Shown here piece after piece: positions 47,517 to 59,500 of a DNA stretch of 64,000 nt; the stretch's first letter is position 1; each line of letters opens with the position of its first letter. The translations under genes were made by a program, and so were the position numbers. The notes below the pieces were generated by a model. It worked only from the letters and a program-made list of their open reading frames with translations, was not told where the DNA came from and did no database searches. Source of the stretch: Neckera pumila (taxonomy: Eukaryota; Streptophyta; Bryopsida; Hypnales; Neckeraceae); contig OZ018409.1 of NCBI GenBank assembly GCA_963969595.1, positions 15,656,975 to 15,720,974 of the forward strand, written 5' to 3'.

Positions 47517-49373
47517 GCTGCTGGCGAAGCGCGAGCGCGCACTAGAAGGCCCGTGTCTGACATTCTAATGCCATCGGTGTTTCAGTGGATGTCGAAGCTG
47601 CTTCTCTGTTTCTGTGCCATTCGATTCCTTGGCGTTTCCTACAGGAGTTCTTTTGGTCACATTTGCCCCACACCCCTCTGTTTTCTTGCCAGTGCTGACA
47701 CTGAAACTCTAAGAGATCTGGACGAATCGATCTTCGATCAGGTGTGACAAATGATTCTCAAGCAGAAGCAATCTATCTATCAATCATTCGGCGGGTTCAG
47801 CTTTTAGGGTACAGCAAAGGAGGGAGAAGGTACTGCCAAAGTGTGAGCTCGAGGGTGCCTCCGTGAATCTGGGCGCGTCGCGCACAAGGCCCGCCCCTTC
47901 GCATCGTGGGATAAAAGCTTTTGGCAGCTTTGACGGATTCTGCCGCTAGGTATACCACGTACGGCCGTTCATCGTACACAATCAACAGCAATTCCTCACA
48001 TCCTGGAGTCTACCCACGTTGCATCACCAACGATGCGGGAATTATTCGTCCGGCCGGGATTACTTTTTTGCGTCACGAAGTTCTACCATCCTGAAGCAAC
48101 GATCAAGCTACCTCTCTCTACTTTTTAGCTCACTCGCTCTACGTTGCGAAACTGAAGAACTTCTGCTTTTGTTATGAGAGTGCCCACGACTTCGTTTCCA
48201 ACACGATCAAATCTGGGAATCACAATGCCACTCACAAATTCAACTGCAATGGGTCCCTAAAAAGCCATCCCCGGCTAGCACGATCGAATAGGCCTCCGGC
48301 TTCTCACCTGATCGAAGCGTCATTGATATGCAATGACCATTAAAAAACGATTAGAGTCATGAATGCTCGGCGTTCGTTCCACCAGCTCTACTGGCTACTG
48401 CAAGTCATCACCATATATAGCTCTGCAATTGCAAGCAGCACCTTGATTTAATCTGCACGCGCGCGGACTTGGCACATTCGGTGAAGCTCGATCATCAGAA
48501 TTACTTTGATTCCAACAGCTAGCGCGCTAGCTAATTAACGAAGTGATCGATTGTCTTCTTCAAGTCATACAGGAATTTGCTTCCTCTTGACTATGATGCA
48601 GATCTTCGTCTGGTTCGTCACAGATAGGAAAGCAAACAGATGAAGAATCTGCATCATAGACTAGCGGAAGAAAATGAAGAATCCGTGAGTGGAGCGATGG
48701 GGGTTCAGGTCGGGAAGTACGGACGTACTAATACTCATTCCCAAATTCTGCACAGACGAACGTGTCGATCTAACAGCATGCAAACGAAGCTAAGTGCACT
48801 GATCAATCGCCCTTTACTGACTAGCTTTACGCCCACGGAGATCACACCCACTCTGCACCCTGATCAATCAACCACCTTCAATCAGGCCTGTGAACATTCC
48901 GAGCGCGGAGCATTGAAACCGATCGGGGAGGCCGGTTGCCTGCCTGGATCAGTGCAGCAGCGACGGAGTCCTCGTTTTTATATATATATATATTGGTCTG
49001 TTGCTGAGGTTTGGGAATGACTCAGAGGGCAGCACGAGTTTGTTAGTTTGTTTTTTTGGGGGGGGCGGGGGGAGGGGGGCTCAAATCGAGGGCAGCACAA
49101 GTTAGAGGAAGATGCCAACCCGGGTGCCAAAAGAAACAAGCAAGCTAGAGTGGAAGAGTGGAAGGGTCACGTAGCTAGCTGCCTGTAGCGTGCTAGCGAT
49201 GTATGATCGAATATCGATGGCACAAGGGGTCTGCAACAGAACTGTTCAACAGTTCATTCTCTCCTCAGCTGACAAAAGAGCATTTTAGCTTCTCCTTTCA
49301 GACTGCTAATCCTGGTCGCTTAGATGTCTGACCCTAGCTTGAACGTTCAGTTTGTGAGTTCATAATAGTTTAC
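47517..49373. other. Upstream of the RING gene; no gene recognised
   Basis: Moderate GC content with several CTAGCTAGC-like motifs, a TA run at 48979-48992 and a G-rich tract at about 49058-49080. Short frames (for example 126 codons at 48640) show no family motif. Confidence 0.4.
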
Positions 49374-49375
49374 TA

Positions 49376-49738
49376 GGGGTAGTCACAGTTGGTTCAGAGT
49401 TGTAGTGTACAATGAATATTCATGCAGTGGCTTCTTAGAGTGCTATTATTTGTTCACCCTCAACATCCACTTTCGGAGGTGAAGGTTGAGGGTGAACAAT
49501 CAATAGCACGCTAAGAATATTCCTTTGCTTCCTCTTTATTGACTTTGGGAGTCCTACCAATTACCTCCGTCCAACCGTTGAGTGACACCATTATCCATTA
49601 TTCATTGTTCTCACCGGTCGACAAAGAGGGTGGTCATGGCATGTTCAAAAAACATGGCTTCTCATTGGTTCCACCAAACGCTCTACACTATTGAATCTCC
49701 ATTGTTCACTGCGGCTCTGAACCTGCTGTGACTACCCC
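49376..49738. mobile_element. Foldback MITE, 363 bp, TA-flanked
   Basis: The ends GGGGTAGTCACAG and CTGTGACTACCCC extend as an imperfect inverted repeat of about 60 bp. TA lies on both sides (49374-49375 and 49739-49740). Inside is a separate hairpin at 49433-49516 with a stem of almost 40 bp around TGTTCACCCTCAAC and a loop of about 7 nt. Confidence 0.8.
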
Positions 49739-49854
49739 TACTGTACACCAAGAGCTGCCTGTTTGGAATGGAGTACCTTACTACTTATGAAAATTAAACA
49801 TAATTATGTATTGCTGAAAAGATGAAGCCAAAGCCGGCCGGGCAATAAATGACT

Positions 49855-49931
49855 TTTGCTTTTGAGAAGTTTCACATCACGTCGGTGAATAGTTTAAGTT
49901 TGCTTTTGAGAAGTTTCACATCACGTCGGTG
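49855..49931 (+). repeat. 33-bp direct repeat
   Basis: A 33-bp unit containing GAGAAGTTTCACATCACGTC occurs at 49855-49887 and again, exactly, at 49899-49931, with 11 bp between. Confidence 0.9.
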
Positions 49932-50200
49932 CAGGCCGCTTGGAATCCGTGAGCCTACAGGGGGCTTCAGTGTTTCTGTCCTTTCTGATTATTGGGCCAT
50001 AACCGTCCATCTTAAAGCCTGCTGCTGCTGCCATTAAGTCCAATGGCGATGCTACAAAGTGCAAACATGCAACGTAGGGCACGGGACATGATGTCGCAGT
50101 TCTGTCAGTCTGCAGGGGTGTACTGGTGTCACTCACCCTCGATGATGCGCAAAGGTACATGCAACACTTGGGGGTCTGACTCTCTGACTCAGCGTCAGTA

Positions 50201-50864
50201 GGGGTTGTCACGCATCCTCGGAGAATGGGATTTCTAGGAAGTGGGAGAAATTCATGAGAGAAAGGAGGAGCCAATGGCAAGCCGTTCTGCTTGGAGGACG
50301 TGTGATACCCCTTTCCGAGGCCACGGAGAACTGACCCCTGTATTGCCCCGAGTTTTACCCTTGCAGAAAACACTGAAATTCTTTATTTGCCACATTTGAT
50401 AAAATTTGCAATTTCAAGATTTATATTTGCAATCAGAGGCCTTGGATTAGTTGGGAGACATGAAGAAATATAAAATAGGGGACAATTTTTACATTTACCA
50501 TGTGACGGGGCAATAGAGGGGTCAGTCCTCCATGGCCCCCTTTTTGGAGTTTGGAGTGTAGAATGAAAACGCAAGAATGGGTTCACTAGATGGGGTAACT
50601 CTGCAGCTTTCATGGACCCAATCACAGAGCAATCAACTAATTTGGCTCTTCTTATGTCAGTGGCAGTGGATGAAATTTCGACAGCATAAGGGTAAAATTA
50701 CGAAGCACAAGGTCAAAAATTGTCGAAGAAAATTCTTCAAGTCCAGTTCTTCACCTGCGAAGGAGAAGAAAAGGACCTCCGTTCTCCCTGCGCAACCACT
50801 GATATGGCGCCACGTGCCAATTATCTACAAATTTTTGCAGGTTGAAGGATGTGTGACAACCCCC
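50201..50864. mobile_element. MITE with GGGGTTGTCAC ends, containing a second foldback
   Basis: The left end GGGGTTGTCACGCATCCT matches the right end AGGATGTGTGACAACCCC inverted. The terminal motif is close to that of the 49376 element. A second inverted pair at 50319-50351 and 50505-50537 (ACTGACCCCTGTATTGCCCC and its partner) suggests a nested foldback. Flanking target duplications are imperfect. Confidence 0.6.
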
Positions 50865-51654
50865 AATGTTTCATCAATCACATATTTGTAGTACAAAGTT
50901 TACGGTATACAAATTTTGGACCCTTAGAGCATCTCCTGCAATCCTCCAAACAAATTGCTCCTTCAATCAAGATCTGTCTAATTTAAAGGAGACGGCCACT
51001 TGAATCTTCAATAGTATAACTCACCAAATATACTTCCAACTAATCACAATTCACAGAACTTGCAAAAGCAATAAACAAGCTATGACAATTGCTAATTCCA
51101 AGAGAAAATACAGCCTATAAAGGGCACAAAAGCCTCTTTCAAATATGGAAAATTTGGGGGGCGACAATGAAGGTCGAGCCTGAAATACGCTAGAATTGAT
51201 TGATTATCATCCAAAAATTAGAGGAGAGGGGATACTTAGAAGGTGCAAGAGATGCTCTTACAATGTTGCTCTGGAGTCTGGACTTCTTCTAACCAGACAA
51301 CTCATGAATAAGCCAGATTCTCTCTCTAAAAGCAAAACCTTGGCACTTTGCCTTTGGATATAATTCAAGAGCAGATTGCAAGATTGCCTTCTCCCTGACA
51401 AAATGGTGTGGAATATTCCACACATTTCATCTGTCGGATGATATGGTGTGGAATATTCCACACCATATTTAGCTAAAAAACACCTGTCAGCTAACAATGA
51501 CACCACATGCCGGCATTGATGATTTTTCGTGGATGTGGCCTCAGGGAGGGAAAGGCAGCCTCTCTGAAGGCTAATGAATGTAATGAAACGTTGCATTCCA
51601 CACCATCCTGAAAGTTGGACATTTGCCGTGAAGGACAGTGAATATTAACATTGT
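50865..51654. other. Intergenic DNA, nothing recognised
   Basis: Contains a 20-bp motif GGTGTGGAATATTCCACAC occurring near 51403 and 51443, each palindromic. No gene seen. Confidence 0.5.
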
Positions 51655-51658
51655 TTAA

Positions 51659-51882
51659 CCCTTAAAGGACGTAGGGGTGACCCTGGAAATCATCCTTTTT
51701 CATTACCGTGTGACATCATCTACATTAAAAAAATCTAAAAGTATCTATTGGAAGTCAAGGTGCTGTAGAAGATCTCCCCCTTCCACACAAAATTCCGAGA
51801 ATGAATGATTGTTGTCCTGTCCTACATCAAAGGATTCTTTCTCATTCATTGACCAAAAAATGGCCGCGGCAACGTTTATGGG
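51659..51882. mobile_element. Possible short TTAA-family element, 224 bp
   Basis: TTAA is followed by CCCTTAAAGGACGTAGGGG; the right end AACGTTTATGGG precedes TTAA (51883-51886). The ends match less well than in other copies, so this is a weaker member. Confidence 0.5.
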
Positions 51883-52098
51883 TTAAAAAGACAACAACTT
51901 TGATTTATAGTCTTCACCTTAGTTTCGTTTTCTTGTTAGTATTTCATAGCTTGAAAACAACTATATTTATTGATTCTATTTGGACAAAGACAAACATTAG
52001 AAAAAAATTGAAGTCTCTGGAAGGTCACCAAGCAGTGACATCCTTAAGTATTTCCACATCAGCATTGGATTTATAGAATCTCACTTACCGTATGTTCA

Positions 52099-52437
52099 CA
52101 TTAGATAAGAAATCAGCCCTGTGGAAGGCTGCGTGTTCCCAACCTGTGAGAACTTGTGAGAACTGCCGAATTCAGGGCCGGGGCAGCTCGTTGACATGGC
52201 CGAGCGACTGCCACGTTGGAAAAAAATAATTTTTTTTTTTCAAAAAAAAAAATGAAATTTTTTTTTTCTGTTTTTTTTCATTTTCAAAAATGAAAAAAAA
52301 ACTTTTTTTTTTTTTTTTTTTGAAATTTTTTTGTCGGGAACAGCCGTTCCCTGAAACTGCGGGGGGGGGACTAGCGTTGGGAACGGGCCCAAAACGGCCC
52401 TCCCGACCCCCCAAAACTCATCTAATGCCTTGTCTGA
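52099..52437. mobile_element. MITE of the CATTAG...CTAATG family with long homopolymer runs
   Basis: CATTAGATAAG at the left and CATCTAATG at the right enclose GTTCCCAACCTGTGAGAACT, long T/A runs at about 52225-52330 and a GGGAACAGCCGTTCCC palindrome. The layout matches the element at 31903. Confidence 0.5.
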
Positions 52438-52538
52438 TTTTTGCAAGGGTGAAGTAAAGACTTAATAATGAGGGTGTATCAGAGGTAGGTTAATAATCAA
52501 GTGTATTAGAGTACCATGCGTTTAATAATTAGCTTTAA

Positions 52539-53488
52539 CCCCTAAAGGACCAAGGCCCTTTTCTTGCCAAAATTCACTCAAAACTGCCATTTTTATAGCA
52601 AAAAGTAAAAAATTTGAAAAATGTTTTTTTTTTCACATCTAACCACAGGATCTTACACCTAACTAGTATGAGAGTGTGTGGAAAAAAATTCAGAATTTTT
52701 GAGTGCACAAATTGCAAGATATCTGTGTTTAAAGTGAAAAAAACAAGTTTTTCAACACATCGCGGGACTAGATTTTTTGACTTTGAACATTTAACTTAAA
52801 ATTTTTGCACTACAAAGTTTTGAGCTTTAAATCTTTGTAGTGGAGAATTGAGTTGAGAATCTAGGAAAAAAAAACTTAAAAAAAACTTAATTAAAATTCT
52901 TTAAAAAATTGTTAAGTAGAAATAGATACGAGATAGAAGGAAAATCTAAAATATTCATATATTTTGGATGGAATTAAAATGCACTAATTCCAATGGTGAG
53001 ATTGTTCTAGCAAGTAATCTAAACCATGCAAAAAAAAGAAACTGAAAAATTTGGAAAATTGCATTTAGAAATGCATCCTAGAAGTTATTTTTTTCAAGAA
53101 GATGCTTTAATTGTCCAAAAAACAAGAATGTCCATAACTTTCTGATAACAAATCCAAATGAAATGAATCAAAGCTTTCCAGATAGACAAAAATATAATTT
53201 AATTGAGGAAAAAAATATAATCTATGAGGAAAAAAATATTAAAAAAGAAATTCACATTTTTGTCCATTTTTTTTTACTGCTTGGGCTGTCCACCATCCCC
53301 TATTTTGAGCTTATTTGGTCATAAATTTTTTTCCCGGGCATCGATTGTAAAAAATATTATATTCCCACAAAGCTTATCAGTTATTCTATCTTCAGAAAAA
53401 ATTTCAAAAAATCATGACAAAATTTCAGCCCATAAGTACCTGCCCAAAAATGCATTTGTCCCCCAAACGGACAACAGTCCTTTAGGGG
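52539..53488. mobile_element. TTAA-family element, 950 bp
   Basis: Ends CCCCTAAAGGACCAAGGCC and CAGTCCTTTAGGGG, with TTAA at 52535-52538 and 53489-53492. The left 700 bp align with the 53576 element. No transposase frame. Confidence 0.85.
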
Positions 53489-53575
53489 TTAAATCCAAGT
53501 TTGAATATCAACCAACTTAAGAGTGCAAGGTGTTTAATGAACTCTGATATGTATCCAATTGAGTTGGGTTATTAA

Positions 53576-54842
53576 CCCCTAGAGGACCAAGGCCTTTTTT
53601 CTTCCAAAAATCACTGAAAACTACCATTTCTATAGCAAAGAGTAAAAAAATTTGAAAATTGTGTTTTGCACATCTAATCATAGGATCTTATATCTAACTA
53701 GTATGAAAACGTGTGGAAAATATTTCAGAATGTTTGACCACATAGATTGCAAGATATTTGCATTTAAAAAATAAGATTTTCAACACATTGCGGGACTAGA
53801 TTATTTGACTTTGAACCTTCTTAACTTTACTTTTTTGCACTACATAGTTTTGAGCTTTAAATCTTTATGGTAGAGAATCGAGTTGAGAGTCAGTGGTGAA
53901 ATTCAAAAAATTAATTTCCATACTTTCATAAATTGTTAAGTAGAAGTAGGTACTAGATAGAAGGAAAATCTAAATTATTAATATCTCTATGATAGAGTTA
54001 AAATGCACTAATCCCAATGGTGAGATTGTTCTAGCAAGAAAAATAAACCATGTGGAACTTCTTTTTTTGAAAAATTGTAAAAATTGTGTTAAATAATGAA
54101 TCCTACAAGTTATTTTTTCAAGAAAATGCTCTAATTGCCCAAAAAACAAGATTGTTCATAATTTTCTCATAACAAACCCAAATAGAATGAATCAAAGCTT
54201 TCCATATAGACAAAAATATAATATATAAGAAAAAAAATTTAAAAAGACTCAAGTTTTTGAATTTTTTTGCTACCCGTCCTCCCCCCTTCTCCCCTGTTTT
54301 GAGCTTATTTGGGCATAATTTTTGTTCCCAGGCACTAAATGAAAAAAAATTATATTTCCATGAAGCTAATCAATATTCCAATGGTAGAAATGTTGTAATA
54401 AACAATATACATCCTATGATTTTATTTGTTTCCAAAACTATTGAAAATTGAGTAAAATAAAAGACTTCAAAGTTTATTTTAGAATAAAGAATCCATAACT
54501 GCCCGCAATCAAAAAAACTCATAACTTTGACTCATTGATCAAAATGGAATGATTCAAAGCTTTCCTTAAATATATGACTCTAGAAAACCAATTTCGAATT
54601 TTTGTTATGAAAAAATAATTTTTTTTAATCTACCAAGACTATCTATTTACAAAAAAGAAGTAACATCTTAGGCCATAACGTTTGACTCATGTTTCCAAAT
54701 GTCATGAATTTAATGCCTATGAAGGATATTCCTTGTCACCATCTTCTATTAAAATTTGGGCCAAAAATATTGGAATCTCTAGTCACATGAACCTGCCCAA
54801 AATTTCTATATAGCCAAAAAATGCATGCTGGTCCTTTAGGGG
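53576..54842. mobile_element. TTAA-family element, 1267 bp, longest copy
   Basis: Ends CCCCTAGAGGACCAAGGCC and TGGTCCTTTAGGGG, flanked by TTAA (53572-53575, 54843-54846). The left part matches the 52539 element and the last 450 bp match the 9577 element, so it may be the fullest form or a recombinant. No coding capacity. Confidence 0.87.
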
Positions 54843-54880
54843 TTAAAAGAAGAAGGTGTTTAATTAATCCATGTATTTAA

Positions 54881-55794
54881 TCCCTAAAGTCCCAAGGCCA
54901 TTTTTTTTTGTCAAAAATCACTTAAAATTGTCATTTTTGCTGCGTTCACCCAAGAAAACAAAACAAATATACTTTTTTAGAATCTAATCATAGGATCTTG
55001 TACTTCACTTGTCTAAGATTATGTGGTAAAAATTTCATGAAGTTTGACCATATAGATTGGAAGATATTAGCATTCATAGTTGAAAAAAAAGTTTTTTTGA
55101 ACATTGGCTTGCAATTTCAGATGACTTTGACCGCCATTTGTGGAAAAAAATTGCACTACAGACTTTGAATTCAACAAACTTCATATTGAAGAATTGAGAT
55201 GAAAGTCTACAAAAAAATTTCAAGAAAACACCACTTGATTTTTATTTTTAAAAAATTGTTAAGTTGAAGTAGGTCTAAGATTAAAAAAAAAACTAAATCA
55301 TTAATAGCTCTAAGATGGGATTTAAACACAATAATCCCTACGGTGAGATTGTTTAAGCAAGCAAACACAACCTTGTCAATCAATTTTTTTTGAAAAATTG
55401 TAAAAATTACATTCAAAATGAATCCTACAAGTTATTTTATCAAGAAGATGCTCTAATTGCCCAAAAAGCAAGAACGTCCATAAATTTTTCATTATTAGTC
55501 CAAAAAGAATGAATCAAAGCTTCAAATGTAAACAAAAACATAATATTTTAGGAAATTTTTAAAAATTTATTTTGACTTTTTGCAATTTTTTTGGTGCCAC
55601 CCGCCAAGTTTAGTTCTAGGCTTTTTGTGGTATAACTTTGTTCCCGGTCACCAATTGAAATAAAAATTATATCACCACATAGCTAATCAAATTTTCTATC
55701 TAATGAGAGAGTTTCAAAAAGTTCCATAATTGAGGTCACAGGAACCTATCCAAAATCCAATTTGTCCCTGGAGGGGACAATGAGACTTTAGGGG
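54881..55794. mobile_element. TTAA-family element, 914 bp
   Basis: Ends TCCCTAAAGTCCCAAGGCC and GAGACTTTAGGGG, flanked by TTAA (54877-54880, 55795-55798). The ends diverge somewhat from the consensus. It is only 38 bp from the previous element. Confidence 0.8.
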
Positions 55795-55798
55795 TTAA

Positions 55799-56650
55799 TC
55801 AGTCTATATGTTTAAAAAACAATGAAACAAAAAATTTTACCGATCACACAAAGGAATTCATTGAATATGGACTAATTATATCTCAATGTATAAGGTGTAA
55901 ATCAAATTCCATTTCATTTGTTTCCAAAAAAAAAAATGGAATTAATCAGACTTGGGTTATTAATCAACTCAAAATACAAGGTACATCAAAGTATAGGGTG
56001 TTTAATAATGAGTCCGAAACTTTAAGTACAAGGTGTTTAATAATCAGGGTTAAAGTGCATTAGACTTAGAATACACCTCTAATATTCGGATTTTGAGCCA
56101 CTTCATACATTAACAATTATCCAACATCCCAACATAATATGAGCAGCAATACCAAAATAAATGGAAATTCAAAATAAAATGTAATCTTCAAGGTCTTTTG
56201 AGGGCTTTCTAACAGACTTTTGAAGGTTCCATTTTTTCTAATGTGGCATTCACTCTTCCATCCATCAATTATGGTTTTTGAATTTGGATTTCCAAATCTT
56301 ATCTACGATTGCATTCACATTGCACAATATGCTTAGAGTTTGTTCAGATGGGGGGAGTCAAACTCCTTCTTTGTTCAATTGGTTGGATGCTCGCTCCTTA
56401 TCCAAATGGTTGGATGGAAACGTCCAGTTTTTTATATTTTGTATTTTATATATATTTTAAAAAATCATTTATTTTTATTTTTTATTTTTTATTTTGTTGC
56501 ATATCATTGGTTCAATGTTCTTTTGTTTAATTTTCCCACCATCCACTATCTATAAGCTAATATTGTCATTTACCTAAGATAGAGCCTCACAATCACATCC
56601 TTCATGTTAATAAAAGAATAACAAGTTAGCAAACATCACATTAAACCACA
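55799..56650. other. AT-rich DNA, no gene recognised
   Basis: Degenerate GGTGTTTAATAAT-like units recur at about 56007 and 56029, and similar words occur between the TTAA elements upstream, so this was a TTAA-rich simple region before insertion. Confidence 0.45.
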
Positions 56651-56937
56651 CATTAGAAGAGATTTGAGGGCATTGGAGGGCCGTTTCAAGCTTGTTCTCT
56701 AATCTTTCCAGATTTATGAACGGCTGGTATGAGCTGTCAGAATTTTTTTTTTTTTTTAAATGAAAAATAAAAATAAAAAATTCTCTCCCAAGTATCATTT
56801 TAGGCCCAATTTTTTATTTTTTATTTATTTTTTTGAAAATGACGTTGCACTCTCACAATCACATCAACCAACAACTTTCTTGCGTGGGAACGCAGGATAA
56901 CTCATGGGCTCTTGAAGACCTCAAATCTCTTCTAATG
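56651..56937. mobile_element. MITE with CATTAGAAGAGATTTGAGG ends
   Basis: The left end CATTAGAAGAGATTTGAGG is matched almost exactly by the inverted right end CCTCAAATCTCTTCTAATG. The interior holds the GGCATTGGAGGGCCGTTTCA block, a poly-T run and a T/A-rich stretch. This is the best-preserved member of its family in the window. Confidence 0.8.
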
Positions 56938-58903
56938 TCTAATGTAACATTCTTCAAATTTGGGGGTTGCAGACCTTTTGCATCCATATGCATTGCAGCT
57001 CTATTTACTTCCCTGCAGATGCTCTTGAGTTCAAGCTTACTCATGAATTGTGTATTACAATATATGGAGTTATATGGAGGTACAATGGCAATGTAAGAGG
57101 ACCAAACCTTCTTATTCAAGATGTCTTGCAGAAGTGATAATAGCGTGGGCAAAATATTATGTTGTTTCTTTGATTATATTATCCTTCAAGTTAGCCCTTC
57201 TTAGTTTGAGCAACCCAATTCTTGATGTAACGAGGTGGTGGATAATGACTATTAGAAGACCATCTACTAGAATTTCAGCTCGAAACTTGTTTTTTTAGTA
57301 CCAAACTATATGAAAAAATCGCAAATTGGCAAGTGTGATATAAAATTGGGGGATATTTTTGGATAGTAAATTTTTTATGAAAATTGAAAAAAATTAGGCA
57401 AGGTGTATAATAGTCATGAGTACCTTATTTTTAAATCTTGAGTTAATTGGAGCCAAAACACAAAAGTTATGGCCAAAAAACAAACCAGCACATAGAATGT
57501 GATACAAAATAGGACATGTGTTTCTTGCAATCACCTTCAGCCTTGTATCAAACTAGTTGTTCAACAACTTAGGTGGTTTTAAATTTTTTTGGTAATAGGA
57601 TAAAAAGCATATTGAAAATACTTGTGCAATTCTATGACTTTGATCTGTGACTTTTGAAATGTATTCAATTTATGTTGAATGTGACAATTTGTTTGAGCTC
57701 TTGCAAAATTCTTACTTAAAACTTCAACTTGAACCTCTAGTCTCTGAAAAACCAAACCTAGAGGCCCAATTTGGGTCACATTTCTATGGGCAAAAAGCTG
57801 AGTAATATGGTGACTTTGTTTTAAAAAAAAATTGTTTGGACCTACATATACAGTATTTTTCATTGGTTTTGGTGATATTAATACGGCCTCAACTAAATTA
57901 TTATTTTAAAATTGTGACGAGTCAAATTGGTTGTTTTCAAATAATGAATCCATTTCCCTTCAAGGGTTAGATAAATTTTGTTGTATATTGTACCACAATG
58001 TCTATAAGCATTTGTCCTATAAGCATTTTATTTATATACCAATTTGAATGGTATCTAATTGGGGCAATACAAAATCCATTTGAAGAAGTTGAAAACTTTG
58101 AATCTTAGACTTGTTTGATGTCATTCAAACTTTTCAATACTATTGTTAGCTTCATCTTAGATGAATTGGGAGGATCCTTTGGCTTCAAATGGTGAAAGGC
58201 TATGCTAGGTTTAATTCTTGCCAAAGATGCAATATTAATTAGTACCTTTAGTTTGGAATTGTTTTTTTTATTACATTATAGGAATCTAGCAATTTAATTG
58301 GTGCTAATTTCAATTTGGAATAAATTGGCCAATAAGGAAGGAATATTGCAGGAATAAATTGGTACTTTTTGTGATTAGGAGGATGCAACTGGTAATCTCT
58401 GGCGAAAAAAAACGGTCGATTTTTGTAGAAGGAACTCAATTGTAGTACTTAGCTCCAAAAATTTCCTAAACACTAGAAACCACCACGTAAGAGTAAATCC
58501 AATGTAATACTGCAACAAGGATGGGAATTGCATAATGACGGGGTAACAAAAAAATGCCCCAGAGCACACAACATGGGTCTTTCTTTATTACTGGACCCAC
58601 CATTTTCTATCCACTCCACATCAATTTAAGAAAATTTGAAAAGCCTGCAAGGTGGCACACAATAGCAAAAGTCATTATTATCCTACCTTTTCAACCTCGT
58701 TATATGTGCTAGCTAACAAATTGAAATTCTCCTTTTTTTGCATGATAAGGTAGAATCTATCCTCTCCTTTTTTTTATGATGCAAAAAAGTGCATTTGAGG
58801 TTTGGATTGCTCAAAAGTAGCCATAACAGTATGAGGTCCACCTACCTCCACTTCAAAATCTAATTACTGTGCATGTTCCTATCTTCACATTGGAGACGCA
58901 TTT
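56938..58903. other. AT-rich intergenic DNA, nothing recognised
   Basis: Only chance frames below 100 codons on either strand. Confidence 0.45.
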
Positions 58904-59067
58904 TCTACACTGAATAGGGGTATTAAGGGGACCAAATAATTAAAGGGACCTTTCTTTAGAAACTGTACATATTTGAGCCAAGATGTACAATCCACCGTAG
59001 ACATTTATATAGTGTGGGATATCGATTAATTAGTATGGATCCCCTTAATACCCCTATTCAATGTAGA
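58904..59067. repeat. Foldback element around TAGGGGTATTAAGGGG
   Basis: TCTACACTGAATAGGGGTAT near 58904 continues as a 28-bp arm whose reverse complement lies at about 59039-59067, with one mismatch. The 164-bp unit is probably a small MITE. Confidence 0.7.
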
Positions 59068-59090
59068 AGATAGATGATAGAAAACCTTTA

Positions 59091-59458
59091 GAGCATCCCC
59101 ACCCGTCTTGCATATTGGATGACTTGTAGCCACTGGCTTGCAAAATTGCCCCACCCGTCTTGCATAATGGATGAACTTGTTAAGAGGCCAAGCCAAAAGC
59201 CTCTGGTGGCTTGTAAACCCGGGCTCTTTTGCAAGCCAAAGGGTGGCTTGCAAACCGGCTTGCAAACCGCATGAGACAAGTGCCTTTTCCACTTTCCCCA
59301 AAAAGCAAGGACATGATCCATGAATGTGGACGTAGCTCAGTGGATGGCGACTGCCTCTTAAGAGGCCATGGGTGGGGCGACCCTTCTTTCCCGGCTTGCA
59401 AAATGGACTGCTAGGCTTGCAACCTGGCTTGCATTTTGCAAGCAGGGTGGTGATGCTC
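59091..59458. mobile_element. Tourist-like (PIF/Harbinger) MITE 1, TSD TTA
   Basis: Ends GAGCATCCCCACCC and GGGTGGTGATGCTC with TTA on both sides (59088-59090, 59459-59461). The interior is built from GCTTGCAAA-type short repeats and has a tRNA-like patch at about 59326-59385. Confidence 0.85.
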
Positions 59459-59500
59459 TTATAGTGTTGGTTCACCGTGTTGCTGTGAGGGCTGCTCTAA

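Noticed and set aside
48640..49020. 126-codon plus-strand frame
   Set aside because: No recognisable domain, runs into a TA microsatellite and lacks a paralogue or splice context.
51390..51470. CRISPR-like or IS-like palindromes (GGTGTGGAATATTCCACAC)
   Set aside because: Only two to three copies without regular spacing, in a plant nuclear context.
59326..59385. Functional tRNA-Lys gene
   Set aside because: The anticodon stem has mismatches and the B-box is poor; kept only as a low-interest finding.
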